Shown: positions 52,738 through 61,187 of the stretch, in pieces | Position numbering within the stretch: position 1 is the first letter of the stretch | Layout of the letters: each line of letters begins with the position of its first letter | From: Burkholderiaceae bacterium | Lineage (GTDB): Bacteria > Pseudomonadota > Gammaproteobacteria > Burkholderiales > Burkholderiaceae_C | NCBI GenBank assembly: GCA_030123545.1 | Contig: CP126124.1 | Span: forward strand, 1,550,001 to 1,614,000 | Direction: 5' to 3' | Length of the DNA: 64,000 nucleotides | Program-made: the position numbers and the translations under genes | Notes under the pieces: generated by a model | What the model saw: the letters and a program-made list of their open reading frames with translations, nothing else | What the model was told of the DNA's origin: nothing | Database searches by the model: none

Positions 52738-53918
52738 AGACCCAGGTCGCGATCATCGGCAGCGGCCCGGCGGGCCTGCTGCTTTCGGAGTTGTTGCGCC
52801 GCCAGGGCATCGAAAGCATCGTGCTCGAACGCCAGAGTCGCGCCCACGTGGCCGCGCGCATCCGCGCCGGCGTGCTCGAGAGCACCACCGTCGATGTGCT
52901 GCGCGCCAACGGTCTGGCCGAGCGCATGGACCGCGAAGGCCATCCGCACGACGGCATGCGCGTCGTCTGGGCCGGGTCCGAAGGCTTTCTGATCGACATC
53001 TGGAAGCATCTCGGCCGCCGCTTCATGACCTACGGCCAGACGCAGATCCAGCAGGACCTGTACGCTGCTGCGGACCGCCGCGGCCAGCCGGTGTTCGACG
53101 AGGCAGCCGATGTGGCGCTGCACGACCTCACCGGCGAAGCGCACGCCGCCGTCACCGCCACGCACCGCGGCGAGAGCCTGCGCATCGACTGCGACTTCGT
53201 CGCCGGCTGCGACGGCTTCCACGGCGTGTCGCGCAAGTCGATCCCGGCGACGGTGCTGCGCGAGTACGAGAAGGTCTATCCGTTCGGCTGGCTCGGCGTG
53301 CTGGCGCAGGTGCCGCCGCTGCCCGACATCACCTATGCGAACCATCCGCGCGGCTTTGCGCTCGCCTCGGCGCGCAACCCGCAACTGTCGCGCTACTACA
53401 TCCAGGTGCCGCTAGAGCACCGTATCGAGGACTGGCCGGACGAGCGCTTCTGGTCTGAGGTGAAGGCGCGATTCCCGGCCGATCTGGCCGCGATGATCCG
53501 GACCGGGCCGTCGGTCGAAAAGTCGATCGCCCCACTGCGCAGCTATGTCGCCGAGCCGATGCGCCACGGCCGCCTGTTCCTCGCCGGCGACGCCGCGCAC
53601 ATCGTGCCGCCGACCGGCGCGAAGGGCCTGAATCTCGCAGTGTCCGATGTCTTTTACCTCGCGCGCGCGATGGCCGCGTTCTACCGCCGCGGCGACGAGG
53701 GTCCGCTAGCCGGCTACAGCGAAACGGCGCTGCGGCGCGTGTGGAACAGCGTGCGCACCTCGTGGTATTTGACGAACCTGCTGCATCGCTTTCCGGATGC
53801 GAGCGACTTCGATCAGCGTGCGCAAGAGGTCGAACTGGATCATCTGAAGCGGTCCGAGCGGGCGCAGGCCGCGCTGGCCGAGCAATATGCGGGGCTGCCG
53901 TTCGAGCCCGCCGATTGA
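52734..53918 (+). CDS. pobA: 4-hydroxybenzoate 3-monooxygenase
   Basis: A 394-residue FAD monooxygenase, the same length as Pseudomonas PobA, that turns 4-hydroxybenzoate into protocatechuate with NADPH and oxygen. The dinucleotide motif is IIGSGPAGLLLSELL, the DG motif is CDGFHGVSRKSIP, and the second FAD motif is FLAGDAAHIVPPTGAKGLNL. Active-site stretches RIRAGVLESTTVDVL and YYIQVP match the family. It feeds the p-coumarate branch (through 4-hydroxybenzoate) into the lig genes around it. Confidence 0.96.
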   Translation: MKTQVAIIGSGPAGLLLSELLRRQGIESIVLERQSRAHVAARIRAGVLESTTVDVLRANGLAERMDREGHPHDGMRVVWAGSEGFLIDIWKHLGRRFMTYGQTQIQQDLYAAADRRGQPVFDEAADVALHDLTGEAHAAVTATHRGESLRIDCDFVAGCDGFHGVSRKSIPATVLREYEKVYPFGWLGVLAQVPPLPDITYANHPRGFALASARNPQLSRYYIQVPLEHRIEDWPDERFWSEVKARFPADLAAMIRTGPSVEKSIAPLRSYVAEPMRHGRLFLAGDAAHIVPPTGAKGLNLAVSDVFYLARAMAAFYRRGDEGPLAGYSETALRRVWNSVRTSWYLTNLLHRFPDASDFDQRAQEVELDHLKRSERAQAALAEQYAGLPFEPAD

Positions 53919-53935
53919 TTTCCCTGGAGACAACG

Positions 53936-54853
53936 ATGCCCGTTTTCGAGAAAACTCCCGGCTGGCTCGACTGGTACGCCGGCCCGAGCAAACCGCGCTT
54001 CAAGCTGCCGGTGGGCAGTGTCGATGCGCACTGCCATGTGTTCGGCCCGGGCGCCGAATTCCCCTATGCGCCGGAGCGCAAGTACACGCCCTGCGACGCG
54101 AGCAAGGCGCAGCTGTTCGCGCTGCGCGACCACCTGGGTTTTGCGCGCAACGTGATCGTGCAGGCGACCTGCCACGGCGCCGACAATCGCGCGCTGGTCG
54201 ATGCGTTGCAGGCTTCGAACGGCCGAGCGCGCGGCATCGCGACGGTCAAGCGCGGCGTGACCGACGACGAACTGCAGCGGTTGCATGCGGCCGGCGTGCG
54301 CGGCGTGCGCTTCAACTTCGTGAAACGGCTGGTCGACTTCACGCCGAAGGACGAACTGCTGGAGATCGCCGGGCGCATCGCGCGCCTCGGCTGGCAGGTG
54401 GTGATCTATTTCGAGGCGGTCGACCTGCCCGAGCTGTGGGACTTCTTCACCGCGCTGCCGACCACGGTGGTGGTCGACCACATGGGCCGCCCGGACGTGA
54501 GCAAACCGATCGACGGCCCCGAGTTCACGCTGTTCCTGAAATTCATGCGCGAACACCCGAACGTCTGGAGCAAAGTCAGTTGCCCCGAGCGCCTGAGCAT
54601 CACCGGCCCGAAGGCGCTGGCCGGCGAGCAGCATGCGTACCGCGACGTGGTGCCGTTCGCGCGCCGCGTGGTCGAGGAGTTTCCCGACCGCGTGCTGTGG
54701 GGCACCGACTGGCCGCACCCGAACCTGAAGGACCACATGCCCGACGACGGCCTGCTGGTCGACTACATCCCGCAGATCGCACCGACGGCCGAGTTGCAGC
54801 AGAAGCTGCTGGTCGGCAACCCGATGCGCCTGTATTGGCCCGAGGAGCGATGA
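53936..54853 (+). CDS. ligI: 2-pyrone-4,6-dicarboxylate hydrolase
   Basis: A 305-residue amidohydrolase-fold enzyme that opens the lactone 2-pyrone-4,6-dicarboxylate to 4-oxalomesaconate. The metal/active-site stretch is VDAHCHVFGPGAEFPYAPER near residue 30; further signatures are VIVQATCHGADNRALVDAL, VVVDHMGRPDV and LWGTDWPHPNLKDHMPDDG, which holds the catalytic Asp. It is slightly longer than Sphingobium LigI (about 293). The ATG at 53936 lies 17 bases after pobA. Confidence 0.95.
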   Translation: MPVFEKTPGWLDWYAGPSKPRFKLPVGSVDAHCHVFGPGAEFPYAPERKYTPCDASKAQLFALRDHLGFARNVIVQATCHGADNRALVDALQASNGRARGIATVKRGVTDDELQRLHAAGVRGVRFNFVKRLVDFTPKDELLEIAGRIARLGWQVVIYFEAVDLPELWDFFTALPTTVVVDHMGRPDVSKPIDGPEFTLFLKFMREHPNVWSKVSCPERLSITGPKALAGEQHAYRDVVPFARRVVEEFPDRVLWGTDWPHPNLKDHMPDDGLLVDYIPQIAPTAELQQKLLVGNPMRLYWPEER

Positions 54854-54854
54854 A

Positions 54855-55295
54855 ATGTCCTTGAACAAACCCTACCTGGACGTGCCCGGCACGGTCATCT
54901 TCGACGCCGACCAGAGCCGCAAGGGCTACTGGCTGAACCAGTTCTGCATGAGCCTGATGAAGGCCGAGAACCGGACGCGCTTTCTCGCCGACCCGCGCAA
55001 GGTGCTGGACGAATGGCCGATGAGCGAGGAGCAAAAAGCAGCCGTGCTGGACGCGGACCTGAACCGCTGCATCCAGCTCGGCGGCAACATCTACTTCCTC
55101 GCGAAACTGGGGGCAACGCACGGCAAGAGCTTCCAGCAGATGGCCGGATCGATGACCGGCATGACCGAGCAGGAGTACCGCGACATGATGGTGGGTGGCG
55201 GCCGCTCGGTCGCCGGCAATCGCTATGACGGCGAAGACGGTAGCGCCCAGCCGCAGCACCAGCCGCAGGGCCACGGCAGCGGCAAGCTGCTCTGA
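54855..55295 (+). CDS. ligA: Protocatechuate 4,5-dioxygenase, alpha subunit
   Basis: A 146-residue small subunit of the class III extradiol dioxygenase LigAB. It contains the LigA domain: DADQSRKGYWLNQFCMSLMK, then LNRCIQLGGNIYFLAKLGAT and the helical SFQQMAGSMTGMTEQEYRDM. This subunit caps the active site of LigB. The C-terminus is Gln/His/Gly-rich and shows no conservation I know of. It starts one base after ligI, with its ribosome binding site (GAGGAG) inside ligI. Confidence 0.95.
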   Translation: MSLNKPYLDVPGTVIFDADQSRKGYWLNQFCMSLMKAENRTRFLADPRKVLDEWPMSEEQKAAVLDADLNRCIQLGGNIYFLAKLGATHGKSFQQMAGSMTGMTEQEYRDMMVGGGRSVAGNRYDGEDGSAQPQHQPQGHGSGKLL

Positions 55296-55302
55296 TGCAA
55301 GC

Positions 55303-55344
55303 GGGTCAGATCACGAATTTGCGCAGCAAATTGTGCTCTGACCC
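55303..55344. repeat. REP-like hairpin between ligA and ligB
   Basis: GGGTCAGATCACGAATTTGC and GCAAATTGTGCTCTGACCC form an almost perfect 19-bp stem with a 3-base loop, filling most of the 67-base gap. I recall this GGGTCAGAGCACAATTT sequence as a repeat of betaproteobacteria that flanks REP-associated tyrosine transposase genes; none is present here. Confidence 0.75.
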
Positions 55345-55362
55345 CTCCATTTAAGGACCGAC

Positions 55363-56235
55363 ATGGCCAAGATCACAGCATCCGTCTACACCTCGCATGT
55401 GCCGGCGATCGGCGCGGCGATGGACCTGGGCAAGACCCACGAACCGTACTGGCAGCCGCTGTTCGACGGCTACGCGTTCTCCAGGAAGTGGCTCGCGGCG
55501 AACCGGCCCGATGTCGTCTTTCTGGTCTACAACGACCACGCGACCGCATTCAGCCTGGAGCTGATTCCGACCTTCGCGATCGGCACGGCCGCCGAGTTCG
55601 CTGTGGCCGACGAGGGCTGGGGTCCGCGCCCGGTGCCCAAGGTCGTCGGCCACCCCGAGCTGGCGAGCCACATCGCGCAATCGGTGATCCAGCAGGACTT
55701 CGACCTGACCATCGTCAACAAGATGGACGTCGACCATGGCCTGACCGTGCCGCTGTCGCTGATGTGTGGCGAGCAGGACCCGAAGCAGGGCGCCTGGCCC
55801 TGCCCGGTGATTCCGTTCGCGGTGAACGTGGTGCAGTACCCGGTGCCGTCGGGCCAGCGCTGCTTCGCGCTCGGTCAGGCGATCCGCAAAGCCGTCGAGT
55901 CATACGACCAGGACCTCAATGTGCAGATCTGGGGCACCGGCGGCATGAGCCACCAACTGCAGGGGCCGCGTGCGGGGCTGATCAACGCGGAGTGGGACGG
56001 CCGCTTTCTCGATCGGCTGATCGCCGAGCCGGCGGAACTGGCCAAGGTCCCGCACATCGAGTACGTGCGCGAGGCCGGCAGCGAGGGCATCGAGCTGGTG
56101 ATGTGGCTCATTGCGCGCGGCGCGATGGCTGATGTTGCCGGTGGGCCGGCGCCCAAGGTGGCGCACCGCTTCTACCATGTGCCCGCTTCCAACACCGCGG
56201 TCGGCCACCTGATTCTTGAAGAAAAAGTGGCCTGA
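55363..56235 (+). CDS. ligB: Protocatechuate 4,5-dioxygenase, beta (catalytic) subunit
   Basis: A 290-residue catalytic subunit that cleaves protocatechuate to 4-carboxy-2-hydroxymuconate-6-semialdehyde using Fe(II) and oxygen. Metal-ligand regions are visible: His12 in YTSHVPAIGAAMDLG, a second His in VFLVYNDHATAFSLELIP, and Glu near residue 240 in YVREAGSEGIELVMW; the catalytic His is in WGTGGMSHQLQGPRAG. AAGGA lies before the ATG. A stable hairpin just upstream may alter the ligA:ligB ratio. Confidence 0.96.
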   Translation: MAKITASVYTSHVPAIGAAMDLGKTHEPYWQPLFDGYAFSRKWLAANRPDVVFLVYNDHATAFSLELIPTFAIGTAAEFAVADEGWGPRPVPKVVGHPELASHIAQSVIQQDFDLTIVNKMDVDHGLTVPLSLMCGEQDPKQGAWPCPVIPFAVNVVQYPVPSGQRCFALGQAIRKAVESYDQDLNVQIWGTGGMSHQLQGPRAGLINAEWDGRFLDRLIAEPAELAKVPHIEYVREAGSEGIELVMWLIARGAMADVAGGPAPKVAHRFYHVPASNTAVGHLILEEKVA

Positions 56236-56279
56236 GCCGGTGCCAATATTACGCAATCAGCTATTAAACAAGGAGCATC

Positions 56280-57251
56280 ATGAGTCAAACCATTCGTGTT
56301 GCGCTGGCCGGCGCCGGCGCGTTCGGCATCAAGCATCTGGACGGCATCAAGAACATTCCCGGTGTCGAGGTGGTGTCGCTGGTCAGCCGCGAACTGGTCA
56401 AGACGAAGGAAGTGGCGGCCAGGTACGGCATAGCGCACGTGACGACCGATCTCGCCGACAGCCTTGCACTGAAAGAGGTCGACGCGGTGATCCTGTGCAC
56501 GCCGACGCAGATGCACGCGGATCAGACGCTCGCATGCCTGAAGGCCGGCAAGCACGTGCAGGTCGAGATCCCGTTGTGCGACGTGCTCGCGCAAGGTGAG
56601 GCGGTGCTGGCGCTTACGAAGAAGACCGGCCTCGTGGCGATGGTCGGCCACACGCGCCGCTTCAACCCGAGTCACCAGTACGTGCACAAGAAGATCCAGG
56701 CCGGCGCGTTCCACATCCAGCAGATGGACGTGCAAACCTACTTCTTCCGCCGCACCAACATGAACGCGCTGGGCCAGCCGCGCTCGTGGACCGACCACCT
56801 GCTGTGGCACCACGCCGCGCACACGGTGGATCTGTTCGCGTACCAGGCCGGCAGCCCGATCGTGCGCGCCAATGCCGTCCAGGGTCCGATCCACCCGCAG
56901 CTTAAGATCGCGATGGACATGAGCATTCAGCTGCAGGCCGCGAACGGCGCGATCTGCACGCTCAGCCTCTCGTTCAACAACGACGGGCCACTGGGCACGT
57001 TCTTTCGCTACATCGGCGACAGCGCCACCTACCTCGCGCGCTACGACGACCTGGTGCAGTCGCACAGCAAGGGCCCCGAGACGCCGGTGGACGTGAGCAA
57101 GGTCGATGTGTCGATGAACGGCATCGAACTGCAGGACCGCGAGTTCTTCGCCGCGATCCGCGAGGGCCGCGAGCCCAACTCCAGCGTGGCGCAGGTGCTG
57201 CCGTGCTACCGCGTGCTCGATCAGCTCGAGCGGCAGTTGAACCAGGTTTGA
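56280..57251 (+). CDS. ligC: 4-carboxy-2-hydroxymuconate-6-semialdehyde dehydrogenase
   Basis: A 323-residue Gfo/Idh/MocA-type oxidoreductase that oxidises the hemiacetal of the ring-cleavage product to 2-pyrone-4,6-dicarboxylate with NADP. The nucleotide motif is VALAGAGAFGIKHLDGIK, followed by VILCTPTQMHADQTLACLKAGKHV (cut for length: AGKHVQVEIPLCD), and the substrate-binding MVGHTRRFNPSHQYVHKK. WTDHLLWHHAAHTVDLFAYQ is also typical. It lies 44 bases after ligB with AAGGAG before the ATG. Last core gene of the pathway cluster. Confidence 0.94.
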   Translation: MSQTIRVALAGAGAFGIKHLDGIKNIPGVEVVSLVSRELVKTKEVAARYGIAHVTTDLADSLALKEVDAVILCTPTQMHADQTLACLKAGKHVQVEIPLCDVLAQGEAVLALTKKTGLVAMVGHTRRFNPSHQYVHKKIQAGAFHIQQMDVQTYFFRRTNMNALGQPRSWTDHLLWHHAAHTVDLFAYQAGSPIVRANAVQGPIHPQLKIAMDMSIQLQAANGAICTLSLSFNNDGPLGTFFRYIGDSATYLARYDDLVQSHSKGPETPVDVSKVDVSMNGIELQDREFFAAIREGREPNSSVAQVLPCYRVLDQLERQLNQV

Positions 57252-57307
57252 GCCGGGGCCTCTTCCGTCTCGCCGCCCCGGACGTGCGCAGGTCTGATTG
57301 ACCATCC

Positions 57308-58684
57308 ATGCGCTCGGGCGCCGCCCCGCCGCAGATCATGGACATGACCCTGGAATCACCGCCCACCGCGCCGGCGCGCCCGGCGTTGACGCAGCGGCAG
57401 GTCGTTGCCGCCATCGCCTTTTCCAGCATTGGCTGGGCATTCGATCTGTTCGACCTATTCATTCTCCTGTACATCGCTCCCACTTTGGCCAAGGTCTTCT
57501 TCCCTACGGGGCAGCAGATGTTGTCGCTGGCCGCCGTCTACGCCGCCTTCACCGCGACTCTGGTGATGCGGCCGCTGGGCGGCTATCTGTTCGGCCGTTA
57601 CGCGGACAAGAGCGGACGCAAGCGCGCGATGGTCGTGGCCGCCACCGGCGTCGGGCTGTCCACCGCGCTGATGGGCGCGCTTCCCACGGTCGAAACCGTC
57701 GGTGTGCTCGCCACGGTCCTGTTCCTCTTGTTGCGCCTGATTCAGGGAATTTTCATGGGCGGCATGGTGGCCTCCACGCATACGCTGGGGACCGAATCGA
57801 TTTCACCGGGCCATCGCGGTCTGGCCTCCGGCATCATTTCCGGCGGTGGCTCCGGCCTGGGCAAGTTGGTCGCATCGCTGGCTTTCCTGATCGTCGGCGC
57901 CATCTTTCCAGGACCGGCGTTCCAGGAGTGGGGCTGGCGCGTGATGTTCTTCACGGGATTGCTGAGTTCCTTTCTCGGGCTCTTCGTCTTCACGCGCTTG
58001 CACGAATCGCCGCTGTGGGAGGCGCTGCAGAAAAGCGCGAAAGCCAAGGGCACAGGTCAGACGCGCGCCGGAAGCGAACAAGGCGAAACAGCCCGGCTTT
58101 CCCAGTTTTTTCCGACAATCGTGATTTGCATCGTGCTTACGACTGCGGGCGGTGGCCTTTCCTATCTCACATCGGGATATCTGCCGACCTTCATGAGACT
58201 CGTCAACCACATCGAGCCGACCAGCGTGGGCTTCATCCTGAGCATTGCGGCGCTCGTCGTCATCGCATCTTCGACGCTCGCCGGTTACCTGTCGGACGTG
58301 CTGGGCCGCCGTCGCGCGATGACCCTGTTCGGCATCGTCTCGCTGGTCGCGATCCCGCTGCTCTATCACGCGCTGGCGACGGCGACCGACCTGCGCCTCA
58401 TCGCGCTGTACGCGGTGCTGCTGAGCGGCATCGGGACCTTTTGCTACGCGCCGCTGCTCATCGTGCTGAACGAGCGGTTCCCGACCGTGCTGCGCTCGCG
58501 CGGGACGGCGGTGGCTTGGAACATCGGCTTCGCCCTCGGCGGTTCGATGCCGGTCGTCGTCTCCCTGCTGGCCCGGATGTCGACGAATTTGGCCGTTGCG
58601 CTGGCGCTGTCCACGGGGCTGCTCGCCGCCGTCTATCTGCTCGGCATTTACCTCGCGCCCACCAAAAAGAGCCTGATGGAGTAA
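57308..58684 (+). CDS. MFS transporter (metabolite:H+ symporter type)
   Basis: A 458-residue protein with 12 predicted membrane helices. Helix 1 reads FSSIGWAFDLFDLFILLYIA, the inter-helix loop is GRYADKSGRKRAM and the central domain starts LLRLIQGIFMGGMVASTHTL, features of metabolite:H+ and aromatic-acid symporters. It follows ligC by 56 bases and is likely part of the same transcript, perhaps importing protocatechuate or a tricarboxylate-like intermediate. Three in-frame ATGs (57308, 57338, 57344) have no strong ribosome site; I keep the first, but 57344 is also credible. Confidence 0.85.
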   Translation: MRSGAAPPQIMDMTLESPPTAPARPALTQRQVVAAIAFSSIGWAFDLFDLFILLYIAPTLAKVFFPTGQQMLSLAAVYAAFTATLVMRPLGGYLFGRYADKSGRKRAMVVAATGVGLSTALMGALPTVETVGVLATVLFLLLRLIQGIFMGGMVASTHTLGTESISPGHRGLASGIISGGGSGLGKLVASLAFLIVGAIFPGPAFQEWGWRVMFFTGLLSSFLGLFVFTRLHESPLWEALQKSAKAKGTGQTRAGSEQGETARLSQFFPTIVICIVLTTAGGGLSYLTSGYLPTFMRLVNHIEPTSVGFILSIAALVVIASSTLAGYLSDVLGRRRAMTLFGIVSLVAIPLLYHALATATDLRLIALYAVLLSGIGTFCYAPLLIVLNERFPTVLRSRGTAVAWNIGFALGGSMPVVVSLLARMSTNLAVALALSTGLLAAVYLLGIYLAPTKKSLME

Positions 58685-58737
58685 TCTGGCCGGCGCACTT
58701 TGCGTCTCTGAGCATGTATCCCCGGGGCAGCAATCGC

Positions 58738-58800
58738 TCCTTTAAATATAGCTGCCGTCTCTTGTCCATCAAGGGTTGCAGCCACTTTTCATTCAAGAAA
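58738..58800. repeat. Short AT-bordered hairpin repeat before the aldo/keto reductase gene
   Basis: Contains AAATATAGCTGCCGTCTCTT, the complementary arms CTTGTCCATCAAG and an AT-rich CATTCAAG edge. It is the copy closest to the form I remember from Comamonadaceae intergenic regions. It fills half of the gap 58685-58808 and may separate the lig operon from the next gene. Confidence 0.5.
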
Positions 58801-58808
58801 CCGAACCC

Positions 58809-59822
58809 ATGACCCCACGCCAGCTCGGCCCGTTCTCCGTCAGCCCGATCGGCCTGGGCTGCATGAACATCTGCCACGCCTACGGCACACCGCTCGCGCC
58901 CGAGCAGGCCGAGCGTCTGCTGCTGGCCGCGCTGGACGCGGGCGTGACCCACTTCGACACCGCCGCGCTGTACGGCTTCGGCGCCAGCGAAACGCTGGTC
59001 GGCCGCGCGCTGTCGCCGCACCGCGGCCGCTTCACGCTGGCCAGCAAATGCGGCATGACGGTGGAGCAGGGCGACGGCACCATCCGACCGCCGCGCATCA
59101 TCGACGGCCGGCCCGAGTCGCTGCGCACTACCTGCGAGGGTTCGCTCAGGCGCCTGAAGACCGACGTGATCGACCTCTACTACCTGCACCGCTGGGACAA
59201 GGCCGTGCCCGTCGAGGACAGCGTGGGCGCGCTGGCGGATCTCAAGCGCGCGGGCAAGATCCGCGCCATCGGCCTGTCCGAAGTGTCGGCCGCGACGCTG
59301 CGCCGCGCGCACGCCGTGCATCCCATCACCGCGCTGCAGACCGAGTATTCGCTGTGGACGCGCAACCCCGAGATCGCGGTGCTGCAGGCCTGCCGCGAAC
59401 TGGGCGTGAGCTTCGTCGCTTTCAGCCCGGTGGCGCGCGGCTTCCTGGCCGGCGCGCTGCCCGACCAGGCGGCGGTGGACGCGCTGCCCGAGAAAGACCT
59501 GCGCCGCGCCATGCCGCGCTTCGCGCCCGAGCACTTCGCGCGCAACCTGCGGCTGCTGGAAGGCTTCAGGGCCATCGCCGCCGAGGCCGACTGCACCCCC
59601 GCGCAGCTGGCGCTGGCCTGGCTGCTGCACCAGGGCGATCACGTCCTGCCCATTCCCGGCACCCGCTCCATCGCCCACCTGCGCGAAGATCTGGGCGCGG
59701 CCGAGGTGCGGCTTCCCACCGACGTGCTGGCGCGGCTCGGCGCGCTCATCAACACCGGCACCGTCAGCGGCCACCGCTACGCCGAGCAGGCGCGCGCCGA
59801 GGTCGATACCGAGACTTTCTGA
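58809..59822 (+). CDS. Aldo/keto reductase
   Basis: A 337-residue NADPH-dependent TIM-barrel oxidoreductase. The catalytic tetrad is implied by FDTAALYGFGASETLVGRAL (Asp, Tyr), FTLASKCGM (Lys) and LYYLHRWD (His); the cofactor site includes PIPGTRSIAHLREDL near residue 280. It resembles the YajO/AKR13 group that reduces a wide range of aldehydes. The ATG at 58809 gives the family start (TPRQLGPFSVSPIGLGCMN). It could reduce aromatic aldehydes, but that is only suggested by the neighbourhood. Confidence 0.9.
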   Translation: MTPRQLGPFSVSPIGLGCMNICHAYGTPLAPEQAERLLLAALDAGVTHFDTAALYGFGASETLVGRALSPHRGRFTLASKCGMTVEQGDGTIRPPRIIDGRPESLRTTCEGSLRRLKTDVIDLYYLHRWDKAVPVEDSVGALADLKRAGKIRAIGLSEVSAATLRRAHAVHPITALQTEYSLWTRNPEIAVLQACRELGVSFVAFSPVARGFLAGALPDQAAVDALPEKDLRRAMPRFAPEHFARNLRLLEGFRAIAAEADCTPAQLALAWLLHQGDHVLPIPGTRSIAHLREDLGAAEVRLPTDVLARLGALINTGTVSGHRYAEQARAEVDTETF

Positions 59823-59950
59823 TCCGGCGCACGGCCCCGGCCCGCGACGGCCACAGCGGGCTCGTGCGCGATGCGAAGGCGCGCGGATGCGCAGGCCTGC
59901 TAAGCTGGGGACTGCGAGCCGCCCGGTCCCGCCGGCGGCAATGTCCGAGC

Positions 59951-59976
59951 GCGATCCGCCCCGTGCGGCGGATCGC
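59951..59976. promoter_or_regulatory. Perfect hairpin in the leader of a small secreted protein gene
   Basis: GCGATCCGCC (59951-59960) and GGCGGATCGC (59967-59976) form a perfect 10-bp stem with loop CCGTGC. It ends 7 bases before the ribosome binding site GAAGGAG of the gene at 59997. It could be an RNA hairpin that tunes translation or message stability, or a DNA operator. The rest of 59823-59950 shows nothing I can name. Confidence 0.5.
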
Positions 59977-59996
59977 ATCGATGAAGGAGTTCTCCC

Positions 59997-60338
59997 ATGA
60001 CCAAGTGTTCATCCACCCTGCGCCTGCTGGCGGCCGCATCGGTCGTCGCGTCGGCTTTGTACGGCATTGCCTTGCCCGCGCACGCCGCGGACCAGGCCGA
60101 GGTCCAGCCGGCCGGGCCGGCCTGGCTGCAGAAGGCCGAGCGCAAGATTGACAAGGGCGCGAAACCGGTGACGCGGGCGATCGGAAAGGCCGGAGCAAAG
60201 GTCGGCCATGCCACCGAGCGCGGAGCGCACGCCGTCAAGCGCGGCAGCGACAAGATGGGCGCAAAAATGCACGAGAAGCTGCCGCAGGGCCACAAGCCGC
60301 CGGACGTGCGCGGCAAGATCGACCAACAGGCGAACTGA
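59997..60338 (+). CDS. Small secreted Lys/Ala-rich protein of unknown function
   Basis: A 113-residue protein with a clear signal peptide (about residues 1-30, core LLAAASVVASALYGIALPA, cleavage after HAA). The mature part is highly basic and Ala/Gly/Lys-rich, with repeated patterns around KGAKPVTRAIGKAGAKVGHA and HAVKRGSDKMGAKMHEKLP. I do not recognise a family. Its basic, probably helical or disordered tail suggests binding to the cell envelope or nucleic acid outside the cell. A strong ribosome binding site and a perfect hairpin precede it, supporting a real gene. Confidence 0.7.
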   Translation: MTKCSSTLRLLAAASVVASALYGIALPAHAADQAEVQPAGPAWLQKAERKIDKGAKPVTRAIGKAGAKVGHATERGAHAVKRGSDKMGAKMHEKLPQGHKPPDVRGKIDQQAN

Positions 60339-60365
60339 AAAGTAGCGCCAGACGCGCCAGACGGA

Positions 60366-61187
60366 TCAGCGCAGATCGGCCTCGCGGCTGTCGAGCGGTG
60401 TGAGAAAAGAGTTGTTCTCCAGCGCCGCGTCGATCGCGGCGTTCAGCGACGCGAAATCGCTGAACAGCGTTGCCGAAGCGCTGTCGGCCATGGCTCGGGA
60501 CTGCAGCGCGCCGTATTCCGACCCGCCCTGCAGATCGTCGCGTCCGCTGTCCAGCATCGAACTGAGCGGCGCCATCTCGCTGTCGCGGATCAGGCGCTGG
60601 CGCACCAGCGCCTGACGCAGGTTGTGGTGTGCCGTCGCCATTGCGCGATCGCCACGGTCGCTGCGTTGGCGGCGGCGCCCTGCGGCGGCGGCCTCGCCGA
60701 GAAACTCGGCGCGGATTTCGTCGACCTCGGGCAGTTCGTCCGGCTCGACCACGAGGTAGGCAATGCCGCATTGGCGCAGCAGCTTGCGCTTGAGCAGTTC
60801 GTTTTTCTTCGGCAAGCCGAGGCGCCCCGGAACATCGACGCAGCCGATCACGTGCCCGTCGCTGTTGCAGATCGTGAAGGTGCAATAGACCCCGGACAGC
60901 ATCTGATACCAGCGCAGGCCCTGCTCCTTGTTGCGCGGCATCGTGAAGCGCGTGACCGGCATCTTGATCATCACATGGTGGCTGACGAAGGCGTGCAGCA
61001 GCCAGCGCCAGACTTCGCGTTCCTTGCTGTTGGCGACGAGCCGCGGGCTGAGCGGCCAGCGCCGCGGGATGCGCCGCTGCGCGCGTGCCTTGCGGCGCTG
61101 CCACCAGACGACGGCGACGGCGCCCAGCAGCAGGCCGGCCAGCAGCGCCAGACCCGCCATCAGCCTCCCCGTGTCGATTGCCATCAT
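60366..61187 (-). CDS. DUF2726 domain-containing membrane-anchored protein
   Basis: A 273-residue protein with one N-terminal hydrophobic segment (residues about 7-28, LMAGLALLAGLLLGAVAVVW) and a basic stop (WWQRRKARAQRR), so it is anchored with its main part in the cytoplasm. The DUF2726 domain runs about residues 50-165: LVANSKEREVWRWLLHAF, IKMPVTRFTMPRNKE, YCTFTICNSDGHVIGCVDVP and LKRKLLRQCGIAYLVVEPDE. The fold resembles restriction-endonuclease-like domains, but no function is proven. A long unconserved tail follows. Start could be 61187 or 61184; a longer frame to 61217 is unlikely. Confidence 0.8.
   Translation of the reverse strand: MMAIDTGRLMAGLALLAGLLLGAVAVVWWQRRKARAQRRIPRRWPLSPRLVANSKEREVWRWLLHAFVSHHVMIKMPVTRFTMPRNKEQGLRWYQMLSGVYCTFTICNSDGHVIGCVDVPGRLGLPKKNELLKRKLLRQCGIAYLVVEPDELPEVDEIRAEFLGEAAAAGRRRQRSDRGDRAMATAHHNLRQALVRQRLIRDSEMAPLSSMLDSGRDDLQGGSEYGALQSRAMADSASATLFSDFASLNAAIDAALENNSFLTPLDSREADLR

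Noticed and set aside
57298..58812. A 504-codon frame overlapping the second MFS gene
   Set aside because: Shifted-frame shadow: the MFS frame has 12 clear membrane helices and family motifs, this one has none.
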